A DNA stretch of 25,270 bases from an uncultured Microcaldota archaeon. Its GTDB lineage: Archaea > Micrarchaeota > Micrarchaeia > Anstonellales > Anstonellaceae. The notes beneath the pieces are model-generated. The model saw only the letters and a list, made by a program, of their open reading frames with translations, was not told the DNA's origin and ran no database searches. This document shows, one piece after another, positions 1 through 7,435 of the stretch (positions are counted from its first letter, which is position 1; every line of letters begins with the position of its first letter). Both the position numbers and the translations under genes were made by a program. The stretch is from NCBI GenBank assembly GCA_903923795.1, contig CAIXYX010000029.1:1-25270 (forward strand), in the 5' to 3' direction.

Positions 1-15
1 CATGGTGGATGGGGG

Positions 16-22
16 TATATAA
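16..22. promoter_or_regulatory. TATA-like element near the left edge, target unknown
   Basis: TATATAA lies in a G-rich context about 100 bases before the first gene. A short hairpin with stem GTCGG/CCGAC follows at 31-44. A second box at 91-96 fits the first gene better, so this one may serve an upstream minus-strand gene outside the window or be chance. Confidence 0.25.
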
Positions 23-90
23 GGGTGCTCGTCGGCTGTCCGACGTGTGTCGGGGTGAAATTTGGGAGAGATGCGTATTTGTGGTAAGTG

Positions 91-96
91 TTATAA
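91..96 (+). promoter_or_regulatory. TATA box for the 230-residue gene
   Basis: TTATAA is centred 24.5 bases before the ATG at 118. This is close to the 26.5-27.5 base spacing seen for other genes here, so the transcript is probably leaderless or nearly so. If transcription begins about 27 bases downstream (near 121), the in-frame ATG at 130 becomes an alternative start. Confidence 0.45.
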
Positions 97-117
97 TGGC
101 GTAGATGCATAATCAGA

Positions 118-810
118 ATGGTTCATTTTATGGGCAAGATAGATTCAGGTCCAAACTTCTATCTGGAGGTCAAACAACCGAACAAGCGGATCGGTGCCGA
201 GCTCCAGCTCCCAAGCGTTGCTTCGAAATCCGGGATGCCTCAGCTCGAACCCCTCCGGTTGACTCCGGCAAAAAATACTCCGGAGTACTACGCATACGTT
301 CATCTCCAGTTCCAGCATCTCTTAGACAAACCTCTGCCGAACGGCGTTCCATTCGGCACAGTCTTTCGTGTGGTGGAAGCGATGTATACTCATTACCTCG
401 AGCTGTGCAAAACAGTCAAGCACGAACCCGTCGAGCATCTGGGCCGATTCGTTACAACGGGCCAGAAATTCAAAGACTCCTTCCTCTCGATCAAGAGATT
501 CCTGCGAATCGAGACTGAACGCCTGCAAAACGAAGGATACTGCGAGGGCGATGCCGCGCTCGATGCCACGGTCGGTCTGCAGCACCATCTGAACAACCTC
601 TTCTCCGCGCCCTTCATGGATGTGGAGACCATCCAGTATCTGATCAACGAAAAAATCTCGGGTGAATCGGCTGAGGTGGATCTGGAGGCCTGCATCCAGC
701 GTCTGGAGAAATCCAACCGCTCTTTTCGGCGTTTTCATGAGGCGCTGCAGACTCTCTCCCAATCAGATATCGAAAAATTAGTGGAGCGAGGGGCGGCTTT
801 TTGCGAATGA
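118..810 (+). CDS. Conserved-looking hypothetical protein, 230 residues
   Basis: I do not recognise a family. The product is soluble, with no signal peptide or membrane segment, and looks mainly alpha-helical after about residue 50. Charged helical stretches around residues 120-145 and 185-230 could support coiled-coil or protein contacts. No catalytic motif stands out. ATG at 118 is used because a TATA-like box lies about 25 bases upstream; ATG at 130 is an alternative. The gene converges on the histidine kinase gene, and its stop codon lies inside the first copy of a 26-base tandem duplication that also covers the kinase stop. Coding status rests on an uninterrupted frame of normal composition, so the frame is fairly secure but the function is not. 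Confidence 0.7.
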   Translation: MVHFMGKIDSGPNFYLEVKQPNKRIGAELQLPSVASKSGMPQLEPLRLTPAKNTPEYYAYVHLQFQHLLDKPLPNGVPFGTVFRVVEAMYTHYLELCKTVKHEPVEHLGRFVTTGQKFKDSFLSIKRFLRIETERLQNEGYCEGDAALDATVGLQHHLNNLFSAPFMDVETIQYLINEKISGESAEVDLEACIQRLEKSNRSFRRFHEALQTLSQSDIEKLVERGAAFCE

Positions 811-851
811 AGAGGATTTATTCTATTTGCGAGTGAAGAGGATTTATCCTA
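800..851. repeat. Two-copy 26-base tandem repeat across two convergent stop codons
   Basis: Copies are 800-825 and 826-851 and differ at two positions. The first holds the TGA stop (808-810) of the plus-strand gene. The second holds the TAA stop of the minus-strand kinase (844-846). It looks like a recent tandem duplication at the junction of two convergent genes. Confidence 0.85.
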
Positions 852-3069
852 CTTTTTCCTCAGGCGCGCTCATCGGCAGGCTGATGATGAATTTCGAGCC
901 CAATCCGGGTTCGCTCTCCACCCGTACTTTTCCGCCCATGCGCTGCATGTTGTCGCGTATGATTTTTGTGCCGAATCCGGTCCCGCTCTCCCCGGCCGTG
1001 CCGGGCGTGGAGTTCATCTCCTCGCCCATGAAAAGACTGCGGGCCGTCTGTGGGTCCATCCCGACCCCATGATCCTCGACCGAGAGTTGGAGCCATCCGT
1101 CTTTGTGGGCGCTGCGGATCCGCACCACGCCTCCCTCGTGGCTGAATTTGATGGCATTGTTTATGAGATTGCGAATGACGGCGCCAAGCTCCTCTTTGTT
1201 GGCATAAACGGCCTGATTCGGCATGATGCGGTTGTGGATCGTGATGTTCTTGAAATGGGCCTGCGGCCCGGCAATATCAATCTCGGCCTGGATCACTTCG
1301 CGGGGGTCCAATATCTTGAGTTCCGGCGCCAGACCCTCTATGCGTGGTTTGGCATATTCCATCATGCGCTCGAGCAGGCTGAAAAGATTCTGCGCAGACT
1401 GATAGTTTATCTGGGCCGTCTCGAGGTCGACCGGTTTCCCCTCTTCGGCGTCATCGAGTATGAACTGCCCAAATCCCAGCAGGCCGATGAAGGGGCGGCG
1501 CAGGTCGTGCGCGATTTTCCCGTATAATAGGTCTTTCATCTTATTGGAATCCACCAGTCTCTCGTTGGCCGCATCCAGCTCCGAGTTGATCTTCTCGAGC
1601 GTCCGGTTTGTTTCGATGAGCTTGTTCATCAGCGCTTCGATCTTCTGCTCGTTCTCCTTGCGGGATGTGATGTCATCGATCATCACCAGGCGCTTGGTCG
1701 GTCTCCCATCTGCCCCCTCCAATATGGTGAAGTTGACCTGGCCCCAGATGGTTTTTGCGTCTTTGGTGACATATCTCTTCTCATTCTTGTAGACCCCGTC
1801 CTTCTTCTGCAGGATGGTTTCCATGGCGTTTTTGGTCATGTCCCAATCCTCTTCGTGGGTGATCTCGCACACGGTCTTTCCCATCAGCTCGGCTTGGGTG
1901 TATCCCAGCATCCTGGCGCCGGCCGGATTCGCCCGGATGATCGCGTTCTCCATGCTCACCTCGAAGATGCTCATAGGCGCCTCTTCGAAGATAGTCCGGT
2001 AATTTTCCTCGCTCGCTTTGATCGCGGCCAGCAGGCGCGCCGACTCGGTGATGTCGATGGCCGTGACCAGATTGGCCGGCTTTCCCCCGTATTGGATGGC
2101 GCTGAACGAGACGAGGACGTTTATCTCCTCCCCATTCCTGCTCACCACGCTCGTCTCATAGTTCTCGGGGGCTTGTCCGCTTTCTGCACGCTGCTTGGCG
2201 AACCCGGCCACGCGCGCGAGCTCGGCAGGGTGGATGAACGCAAGCGCGTCCATCTTCAAAAGCTCCTCGGGGCTATAGCCTGACATGCGGCTCATGGCCG
2301 GGTTGGCGAAGGCGATCTTCCCATCTTGCACGATGAAGAGGGTGTCGTGGATCCTCTCCACAATCGTGCGGAACTTCTGCTCGCTCTCGGCCAGCGCGGC
2401 CTGCGCCTCCATGATGGGGGTGATGTCGCTGCCGATGACGATCATGCCGTTGTACTCGCCAGCGGCGCCCGTGACCGGCACGGCGGTGGCATGGTCCCAG
2501 AGATAGGTGCCGTCTTTGTTCATGATGCGGAAAGTGGCCGAGTGCGCTTCTTTGCTCTCGATCGCATCGTTCAGGGCCTTGGCCGCAACAGCCCGGTCTT
2601 CGGGATGGACGTCGTCCAGCGGGCTGCGGCCCTTCAATTCCTCCGGCGATTTTCCGGTGGTGGCGGCCAATGTCTGGTTGGCATCGACCCGATTTCCGTC
2701 GGCGTCGATGATGGAGATCATGCTGAGCGATTTCTTCAGTGCGTCGAACAGGATCTGCGTCTCCAACAGCGTATGGCTGAGGGCCTCCAGCTCGCTATCC
2801 ATCCTCGTGCGCTCGGTGTGGTCCACATTGCTCCCCCAGCGCCCGATCGGTTTCCCCTCTGCGTCGCTGATGATCTGGCAGACGTGCTCGAGGGTGCGGT
2901 ATTCGCCCTCTTTGTCCAGCATCCTAAATATCATCGGCGCATGGGTCCCCTCGTCCGGGGCCGTGAAATGGCCCCTGAACCGATCCCGGTCTTCGGGGTG
3001 GATGAGCTCGAGGAGCAGGTCCTGGTTCCCCTTCAGCTCCTCTTTAGAGTATCCGAGCACGGTCTCCAC
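844..3069 (-). CDS. Multi-PAS sensor histidine kinase, main part (5' end lies in another frame)
   Basis: This is a soluble sensor histidine kinase that would autophosphorylate on histidine and pass phosphate to a response regulator. In the 741 visible residues, the remainder of a first PAS domain covers about 1-90, followed by PAS domains at about 105-220, 230-345 and 355-470. A coiled coil covers 475-515. The HisKA H-box AHDLRRP has His521. The ATPase domain has the N-box NLINNAIKFS (634-643), G1 DHGVGM (666-671) and G2 GTGFGT (696-701). There are no membrane segments, so it should sense a cytoplasmic signal. The GTG at 3069 falls inside the first PAS core, so it is not the true start; the missing N-terminus is encoded one frame away at 3100-3380. 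No response regulator lies nearby. Confidence 0.9.
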   Translation of the reverse strand: METVLGYSKEELKGNQDLLLELIHPEDRDRFRGHFTAPDEGTHAPMIFRMLDKEGEYRTLEHVCQIISDAEGKPIGRWGSNVDHTERTRMDSELEALSHTLLETQILFDALKKSLSMISIIDADGNRVDANQTLAATTGKSPEELKGRSPLDDVHPEDRAVAAKALNDAIESKEAHSATFRIMNKDGTYLWDHATAVPVTGAAGEYNGMIVIGSDITPIMEAQAALAESEQKFRTIVERIHDTLFIVQDGKIAFANPAMSRMSGYSPEELLKMDALAFIHPAELARVAGFAKQRAESGQAPENYETSVVSRNGEEINVLVSFSAIQYGGKPANLVTAIDITESARLLAAIKASEENYRTIFEEAPMSIFEVSMENAIIRANPAGARMLGYTQAELMGKTVCEITHEEDWDMTKNAMETILQKKDGVYKNEKRYVTKDAKTIWGQVNFTILEGADGRPTKRLVMIDDITSRKENEQKIEALMNKLIETNRTLEKINSELDAANERLVDSNKMKDLLYGKIAHDLRRPFIGLLGFGQFILDDAEEGKPVDLETAQINYQSAQNLFSLLERMMEYAKPRIEGLAPELKILDPREVIQAEIDIAGPQAHFKNITIHNRIMPNQAVYANKEELGAVIRNLINNAIKFSHEGGVVRIRSAHKDGWLQLSVEDHGVGMDPQTARSLFMGEEMNSTPGTAGESGTGFGTKIIRDNMQRMGGKVRVESEPGLGSKFIISLPMSAPEEKVG

Positions 3070-3380
3070 CGATGGCGAGAACTCGACGATCCCGAATGGG
3101 GGAGGTTGAGGGTGCCGAACTGGCCATCATGGTTGGCGCTCGGAGAGCTGATGATCTGGATCAGCAAATCGATTTTCTGCTGCGTCTTTTCTCTATTCGA
3201 GAGTTCTGGCTGGCTCGAGTCCACCACCCACGTGCGATCGAGCGCCAGATCGGTCAGGATATGATGCTTCGCAATCTCCGCGTCTCTGGCAAGGCCGCTC
3301 AGCGTATTGAGCTTGTCGGCGTGGGCCTTGACTTTGTCGTCCTTGACAAACGGCTCTATGAGTTTGACGTGCAATTTCAT
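3033..3380 (-). pseudogene. 5' part of the histidine kinase gene, separated by a frameshift
   Basis: Residues 1-94 are in frame here from ATG 3380: a helical N-terminal segment leading into the start of a PAS domain (FGTLNLP). After that this frame turns into low-complexity Ser/Arg sequence and stops. In the neighbouring frame the text continues as PFGIVEFSPS and then runs directly into VETVLGYSKEEL of the kinase. One extra C in the run of five C (minus strand; G at 3098-3102) would join the two into a single kinase of about 845 residues. Either the gene is truly frameshifted, the sequence has a one-base error, or -1 slippage at CTC-CCC-CAT restores the frame. A separate 115-residue protein is unlikely. 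Confidence 0.75.
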
Positions 3381-3389
3381 ATCTTCAGC

Positions 3390-3430
3390 GTTCCGTTTGC
3401 CCTGTGTTCTGATTGCGCAGTGTTCCGATT
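3390..3430 (-). repeat. Three 16-base-period direct repeats before the kinase gene
   Basis: GTTCCGTTT (3390-3398), GTTCTGATT (3406-3414) and GTTCCGATT (3422-3430) recur at exactly 16-base steps. They lie between the kinase ATG (3380) and its likely TATA box, where a regulator could bind. This could be an operator or a local duplication. Confidence 0.5.
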
Positions 3431-3465
3431 ATGCGTCTTATCTCTCAGTTTTTCATCTAACCATC

Positions 3466-3471
3466 TTATAA
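3466..3471 (-). promoter_or_regulatory. Possible TATA box for the histidine kinase
   Basis: TTATAA, itself palindromic, would place a start near 3440 and give a leader of about 60 bases containing the 16-base repeats. No better box lies about 27 bases from ATG 3380, so this is only a candidate. Confidence 0.3.
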
Positions 3472-3492
3472 CACATATTTGCCCCCACAACT

Positions 3493-3499
3493 ATATAAA
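3493..3499 (+). promoter_or_regulatory. TATA box for ftsZ
   Basis: TATATAA lies in an A-rich context about 85 bases before the ftsZ start. Transcription would begin near 3523, giving a leader of nearly 60 bases that ends in a strong Shine-Dalgarno sequence. Confidence 0.55.
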
Positions 3500-3580
3500 C
3501 AATCCCTGCCACAAACAAGTCATAAACCCCGCGTAGGGTAACCGAGAATCACCAGTTCCGCATTTATCGAGGTGAGTACA

Positions 3581-4681
3581 GTGACATTGGAGGACAAGGT
3601 GCTTGAATCAGAATTGCCGTCCGAAATAATCGTGTCGAAAGACGACGAGGAGCTTCTCAAATTCCTTGAGCAGACGAAGCCGAAAATCTATGTCATCGGA
3701 ACAGGCGGCTCTGGCTGCAACACATTGGCCCGCATGACAGAATTGGGAATAGAGGGCGTGCATTTCGTGGCCATGAACACAGACGTTCGCCACTTGATCA
3801 AGATGCGCGCCGACAAGAAAATCCTGCTTGGCAAGACGACGACAAAGGGCATGGGCGCGGGCTCGAACCCGTCTGTCGGCGAGGCTGCGGCGAAGGAATC
3901 AGGTGCGGACATAAAGGCCTCGATTGGGGATGCGAGCATGGTCTTCATCGCCTGCGGCATGGGCGGAGGGACCGGCACGGGCTCGGCCCCCATAATAGCC
4001 GAGCAGGCCAAGGCGGCCGGCGCGCTCACAATAGCCGTCGTCACATTGCCGTTCCTATCAGAAGGCCCGGTGCGCATGAGAAACGCGCTCGACGGCCTCG
4101 ACAAACTGCGCAAGCACGCCGACACAGTCGTCGTTGTGCCGAACGACAAGCTCCTGTCGATTGCGCCCGACCTGCCGCTCAACACCGCATTCAAGGTGTG
4201 CGACGAGGTTCTGGCGGGCGCGGTGAAATCCATCGCCGAATTGGTGACCCGCGCGGGCCTTGTGAATCTGGACTTCGCCGATTTGCGCACCATCCTCTCC
4301 GGCGCGGGCTGCGCGGTGGTGGGCGTGGGCGAGGCATCTTTGGACGCGAAACCCGATGCGCGGGCGATTATCGCGACAGAGATGGCATTGTCTTCTCCTC
4401 TTCTCGACGTCGATTTGTCGACGGCGAACCGGGCGCTCGTCAACGTCGCGGGCGGCGAGGATATGACATTAAAAGAGGCCGAGATGATCGTCTCGGAAGT
4501 GTCGAAGCGAATCGACCCGTCGGCGCACATCATCTGGGGCGCGCGCGTGGAGAAATCGACGAAGAAATCCTCGATACGCGTGCTCGTGGTCATCGCGGGG
4601 GCGAAATTCCCGCACTATGAGGCCAACATGGTCCGCCCGGCGGCCACTGCCGAGTCGCTCGACCTTGACCTGATATCGTAG
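3581..4681 (+). CDS. ftsZ: Cell division protein FtsZ
   Basis: FtsZ is the tubulin-like GTPase that polymerises into the division ring at midcell. Visible motifs are the nucleotide-binding loop GTGGSG (about 40-45), the tubulin signature GGGTGTG (128-134), and the T7 loop NLDFAD (229-234), which completes GTP hydrolysis in the next subunit. The length of 366 residues fits the family. The tail lacks a long linker and a clear bacterial-type terminal peptide. GTG 3581 is chosen because GAGGTGA at 3569-3575 sits five bases upstream. An in-frame GTG at 3572 would overlap that ribosome-binding site. The gene opens a plus-strand housekeeping block with secE and spt5. Which archaeal FtsZ paralogue (1 or 2) it is cannot be told by eye. 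Confidence 0.96.
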   Translation: MTLEDKVLESELPSEIIVSKDDEELLKFLEQTKPKIYVIGTGGSGCNTLARMTELGIEGVHFVAMNTDVRHLIKMRADKKILLGKTTTKGMGAGSNPSVGEAAAKESGADIKASIGDASMVFIACGMGGGTGTGSAPIIAEQAKAAGALTIAVVTLPFLSEGPVRMRNALDGLDKLRKHADTVVVVPNDKLLSIAPDLPLNTAFKVCDEVLAGAVKSIAELVTRAGLVNLDFADLRTILSGAGCAVVGVGEASLDAKPDARAIIATEMALSSPLLDVDLSTANRALVNVAGGEDMTLKEAEMIVSEVSKRIDPSAHIIWGARVEKSTKKSSIRVLVVIAGAKFPHYEANMVRPAATAESLDLDLIS

Positions 4682-4750
4682 AGATGGATATAGTATAGAT
4701 GGACATGAAATGGCAGACGATGCAGATTAGATGCTATGGGGGATATGCAT

Positions 4751-4915
4751 ATGTTCAATGTACGGGAAGAATGGCGCAAGATAGACCGCATACTGCGCGT
4801 GGCGTCAAGGCCGCGCCTGCGCGATTTCGACCGCATGGCGCTCGTTACGGCCGGCGGAGTGCTGGTGATGGGCGTACTTGGCGTCGTCATCTCATTCGTG
4901 CTCAGTATAAAATAA
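4751..4915 (+). CDS. secE: Protein translocase subunit SecE (Sec61 gamma)
   Basis: This 54-residue protein has an amphipathic N-terminal half (REEWRKIDRILRVASRPRLRDF) followed by one hydrophobic helix of about 22 residues near the C-terminus. That is the compact archaeal SecE/Sec61-gamma plan. SecE clamps the SecY channel in the membrane. Placement directly before spt5 is the classic archaeal secE-spt5 pairing and supports the call strongly. ATG 4751 is preferred because GGGGGA lies seven bases upstream; ATG 4745 is in frame but too close to it. The gene is easily missed because of its size. It lies 69 bases after ftsZ, with a TATA-like GATATAGTATAG near 4686-4697 that could give it its own promoter. 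Confidence 0.85.
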   Translation: MFNVREEWRKIDRILRVASRPRLRDFDRMALVTAGGVLVMGVLGVVISFVLSIK

Positions 4916-4957
4916 CCCGAGAAAATCAGATGATATGCTCGAAATGATGCGACCGAA

Positions 4958-4964
4958 AATATAA
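4958..4964 (+). promoter_or_regulatory. TATA box for spt5
   Basis: AATATAA lies about 30 bases before the spt5 ATG at 4991, which would give a very short or absent leader. There is no clear Shine-Dalgarno sequence in front of that ATG. Confidence 0.45.
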
Positions 4965-4990
4965 CATTCAAAAATTATTGACGTGATATT

Positions 4991-5449
4991 ATGGCGATTT
5001 TCATCTACCGAGTGACGGCCGGCCAGGAGCGCGTGGTCATGGAAATGATGTCCAAGCGCATCAAGGCCGAGACCATGGGCATTTACTCCATCGTGCATTT
5101 CGAGGATTTGCGCGGCTATATGGTCGTTGAGGCGTCCGACGCGCTCGCGGCGAGGGCAGCCGGTTTGAAAATCCCGCACATCAAGGGCGTGCTCGACAAG
5201 CCGGCCGCCATAACCGAATTGGATTCGCTCCTCTCTGCGGCCAAACCCGTGTCAGCGCAAGTTGCCAAGAACGACATCGTCGAGCTCATCTCCGGCCCGT
5301 TCAAGGGCGAGCGGGCAAAAGTGATTCGCATCGACGAGAACAAGGACGAGCTCACGGTGGAACTGACCGAGGTGGCCGTGCCTATACCGGTGACGATTAA
5401 GTCGAATACCATCCGCCTGTTCCAGAAGGCGGAGGATGCGAATCAATAG
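4991..5449 (+). CDS. spt5: Transcription elongation factor Spt5 (NusG family)
   Basis: Spt5 binds the RNA polymerase clamp, usually with Spt4, and raises processivity. The N-terminal NGN domain covers about 1-85, with the typical opening IFIYRVTAGQERVV and the later GYMVVEA strand. The C-terminal KOW domain covers about 90-145, with NDIVELISGPFKGERAKVIRID matching the KOW pattern of a conserved Gly in a strand-turn-strand. The length of 152 residues is normal for archaea. It follows secE, the common archaeal order, but L11, which often comes next, is instead on the other strand 2 kb away. T-rich terminators follow. Confidence 0.95.
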   Translation: MAIFIYRVTAGQERVVMEMMSKRIKAETMGIYSIVHFEDLRGYMVVEASDALAARAAGLKIPHIKGVLDKPAAITELDSLLSAAKPVSAQVAKNDIVELISGPFKGERAKVIRIDENKDELTVELTEVAVPIPVTIKSNTIRLFQKAEDANQ

Positions 5450-5483
5450 AAAAAGTGTTTTTATTCTTCATTAGTTATTTTTC

Positions 5484-5509
5484 GAATTTTGTTTTGTTTT
5501 TCAAAATTC
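5484..5509 (+). terminator. Hairpin and T-tracts after spt5
   Basis: GAATTTTG (5484-5491) and CAAAATTC (5502-5509) form a perfect 8-bp stem. T-runs occur before, within and after it up to about 5551, and a second small hairpin (ATATT/AATAT) lies at 5519-5532. T-tracts terminate archaeal transcription. The site closes the ftsZ-secE-spt5 block and separates it from a convergent gene. Confidence 0.7.
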
Positions 5510-5551
5510 TATTTTTTCATATTTTCGAATATTTCATTTTCAATTTTTTAT

Positions 5552-7345
5552 CTATCTTATCCTCGAATAATCTGTCGGCGCAGCCACCCGTTTCTTCCTG
5601 TGCGTGACAAAATAGATTATGGCCACCACCGCGACGAATGCGACAATGCCGCCGATGATGAGCGGGCGGCGGTCGGTCTGCACGCGGATGACGGCGGTCT
5701 GATCGGCGAAGCCCTGTTTGCTCACCGTCAGATTGTACGCGCCCTCCGCAGTCGGCGCAATGAGCGTGATGGGGCTGTCCATCAAAGCCGTCTTGCCCAT
5801 GAATTCGACCATCACGCCCGTCATGTCATAGGCATCGGGGTTGCGCACATAGACGCGGAGCTGCCCTCCGGGCTCGGCTGCGGCGGGGGCAGTGAGATTC
5901 ATCTGCGCGGCGGGCGCTGACGCCGAGAGTATTGGCGCTGATTTCGCCGGGCCGTTGTCCACCTCCACGCTGCCGTCATTGCCTTGCGCGAGGCAGCGGA
6001 TGCCAATCGAGCCGTCATGCGCCTGCGTCAGGTCGAGAGTGGTGCCAAACATCCCCGAACTGTCGACGGCTATCTCCTGGTCGCGGCCCTGCACGCTCAA
6101 AGTCGCGTGGTTCGCGCCGCCCCATGCCCACGCATGCCCGCTCAGCATGGCGAAAGGCGCGATGAGCTGCTGGTTTTTCGGCGAGTCGATGGTGCACATC
6201 GGCGAGAGCGTGATGAGATACAGCTGCTTGTCGTGCGTGGTAAGGGCCGCATAGCGGCCGTCATCCGAGACGCTTGGACCATACGGCCAGTCGGCGAGTG
6301 GATAATCCCACAAGAGCGCGCCATTCCCCTCATCCACAGCCGCGAGCGAAGGCGCTTGTGTTGGCACGAGCAGGATTCTCTGCGTGCCGCGCTTCACCTC
6401 GGAGATTTGCCCGCGAATCGGCGCGTGCAAATCAGTCATCCACAAAAGCGTGCCGTTCAACCGGTCCAGCGCGCGCAGGCGGCCGTCATTCGCGCCCACC
6501 ATCACGCCGTTCGCCGTCGGCAGGGGGGTGGCCATGGGCCATCCGTTGAGCGGATACTGCCACATCACCTGTCCGTCGCTTATGCGGATTGACATCACAA
6601 AACCGTTTATCGTGGCCGCATAGACGCGGTTGGAGGCCTCGTCGACCGATGGCGAGGTCTGGTATAATTTGCCTGTTTGCAAACTCCACACAAGCCCGCC
6701 GTCGCTCGAGAAAGCCTTGAGCGTGTCGCCGTCCATCACATAGAGGCGGGCGGAATCGGCAGCTGCCGCGCCCGAATCTCCGACACTAAAAATCTTTTTC
6801 ACAAATCCGCTCGAGGAGTCGAGCGCGATGATTTGGTTCCGGCCGATGGCATAGACCGTGCTTCCGCCATAAACAAGAGTTCGCAATTCGGGCACAAAGC
6901 CGCTGTCAGCAAAAGCAGATGATGATGAGCTTTGGTTGGCTGGCTTTGGATTCACGCCATTCGGGGGATTCTTCCCTCCGCTGCCCGTCAGAGGGGCGGC
7001 CGGATATACCCAGACCCTTCTCATCTGCTCGAGGCTCAATGCCTCGATGCGCCCGTCATCGGTGCCGGTGATGATGAGGCTGCCCGCCGATATCGGCGAG
7101 ACATGGGTTTGCCCGCTCAATGAATAGGGGCTTTTCGGGGTTCCGGATGCGAGGTCGAAAATATTTAGCCGGCCGTCCTGGCTCACCAGATAGATGGAGG
7201 AAGATGAGAAGATGGGCGGGCCGGCGGCCGGGACTGCCATTTGTGTGGGGGCCCATTTCAATCCGGCGAAAGACAATGCGGAGAGTGAGAGTAGGACTAA
7301 AACAAAATATATTGCTGGGGCCCAGGCCGACGAAGTGGTGCGCAT
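5552..7345 (-). CDS. Membrane-anchored PQQ-like beta-propeller protein
   Basis: This 597-residue protein has a hydrophobic N-terminal segment (about 10-30) and a beta-propeller region (about 40-385). Its repeated blades carry motifs such as GSLIITGTDDGRIEAL, STVYAIGRNQIIALD, NRVYAATINGFVMSI and NGVMVGANDGRLRALD, typical of PQQ-like/BamB-type repeats. Two small Ig-like regions (about 390-465 and 485-550) follow, then a C-terminal membrane helix (about 556-578) with a basic tail (HRKKR). The propeller therefore probably faces outside. Propellers of this type usually mediate protein contacts, and nothing shows that PQQ is bound. ATAAAAAA at 7368-7375 lies about 26.5 bases before the ATG, so it seems to have its own leaderless transcript despite lying behind L11. 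The function is unknown. Confidence 0.8.
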   Translation of the reverse strand: MRTTSSAWAPAIYFVLVLLSLSALSFAGLKWAPTQMAVPAAGPPIFSSSSIYLVSQDGRLNIFDLASGTPKSPYSLSGQTHVSPISAGSLIITGTDDGRIEALSLEQMRRVWVYPAAPLTGSGGKNPPNGVNPKPANQSSSSSAFADSGFVPELRTLVYGGSTVYAIGRNQIIALDSSSGFVKKIFSVGDSGAAAADSARLYVMDGDTLKAFSSDGGLVWSLQTGKLYQTSPSVDEASNRVYAATINGFVMSIRISDGQVMWQYPLNGWPMATPLPTANGVMVGANDGRLRALDRLNGTLLWMTDLHAPIRGQISEVKRGTQRILLVPTQAPSLAAVDEGNGALLWDYPLADWPYGPSVSDDGRYAALTTHDKQLYLITLSPMCTIDSPKNQQLIAPFAMLSGHAWAWGGANHATLSVQGRDQEIAVDSSGMFGTTLDLTQAHDGSIGIRCLAQGNDGSVEVDNGPAKSAPILSASAPAAQMNLTAPAAAEPGGQLRVYVRNPDAYDMTGVMVEFMGKTALMDSPITLIAPTAEGAYNLTVSKQGFADQTAVIRVQTDRRPLIIGGIVAFVAVVAIIYFVTHRKKRVAAPTDYSRIR

Positions 7346-7367
7346 GGCCTCATATCAGAGGTAGGCC

Positions 7368-7375
7368 ATAAAAAA
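7368..7375 (-). promoter_or_regulatory. TATA-like box for the beta-propeller gene
   Basis: ATAAAAAA on the plus strand (TTTTTTAT on the coding strand) is centred 26.5 bases before ATG 7345, the same spacing as other promoters here. The same run could also serve as a terminator T-tract for L11. Confidence 0.4.
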
Positions 7376-7389
7376 GAGGAGGTTGAGGG

Positions 7390-7432
7390 GAAAAACGGTG
7401 GATGAAAAAAGACTGAGTGAAAAACAAAAATA
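7390..7432 (-). terminator. T-tract terminator after L11
   Basis: On the minus strand, several runs of five or six T follow the L11 stop within about 45 bases (seen as A-runs on the plus strand). This is typical of archaeal intrinsic termination. Confidence 0.5.
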
Positions 7433-7435
7433 CGC

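Noticed and set aside
21..60. tRNA or structured RNA near the left edge
   Set aside because: There is only one five-base-pair hairpin, with no cloverleaf or conserved T-loop.
2326..3264. 312-residue plus-strand open frame opposite the kinase
   Set aside because: It is antisense to well-recognised PAS domains. His/Arg/Gly-rich composition is typical of a mirror frame in GC-rich genes.
3688..4593. 301-residue minus-strand open frame opposite ftsZ
   Set aside because: It is a Ser/Thr/Ala-rich mirror frame of a clear FtsZ gene with no motif of its own.
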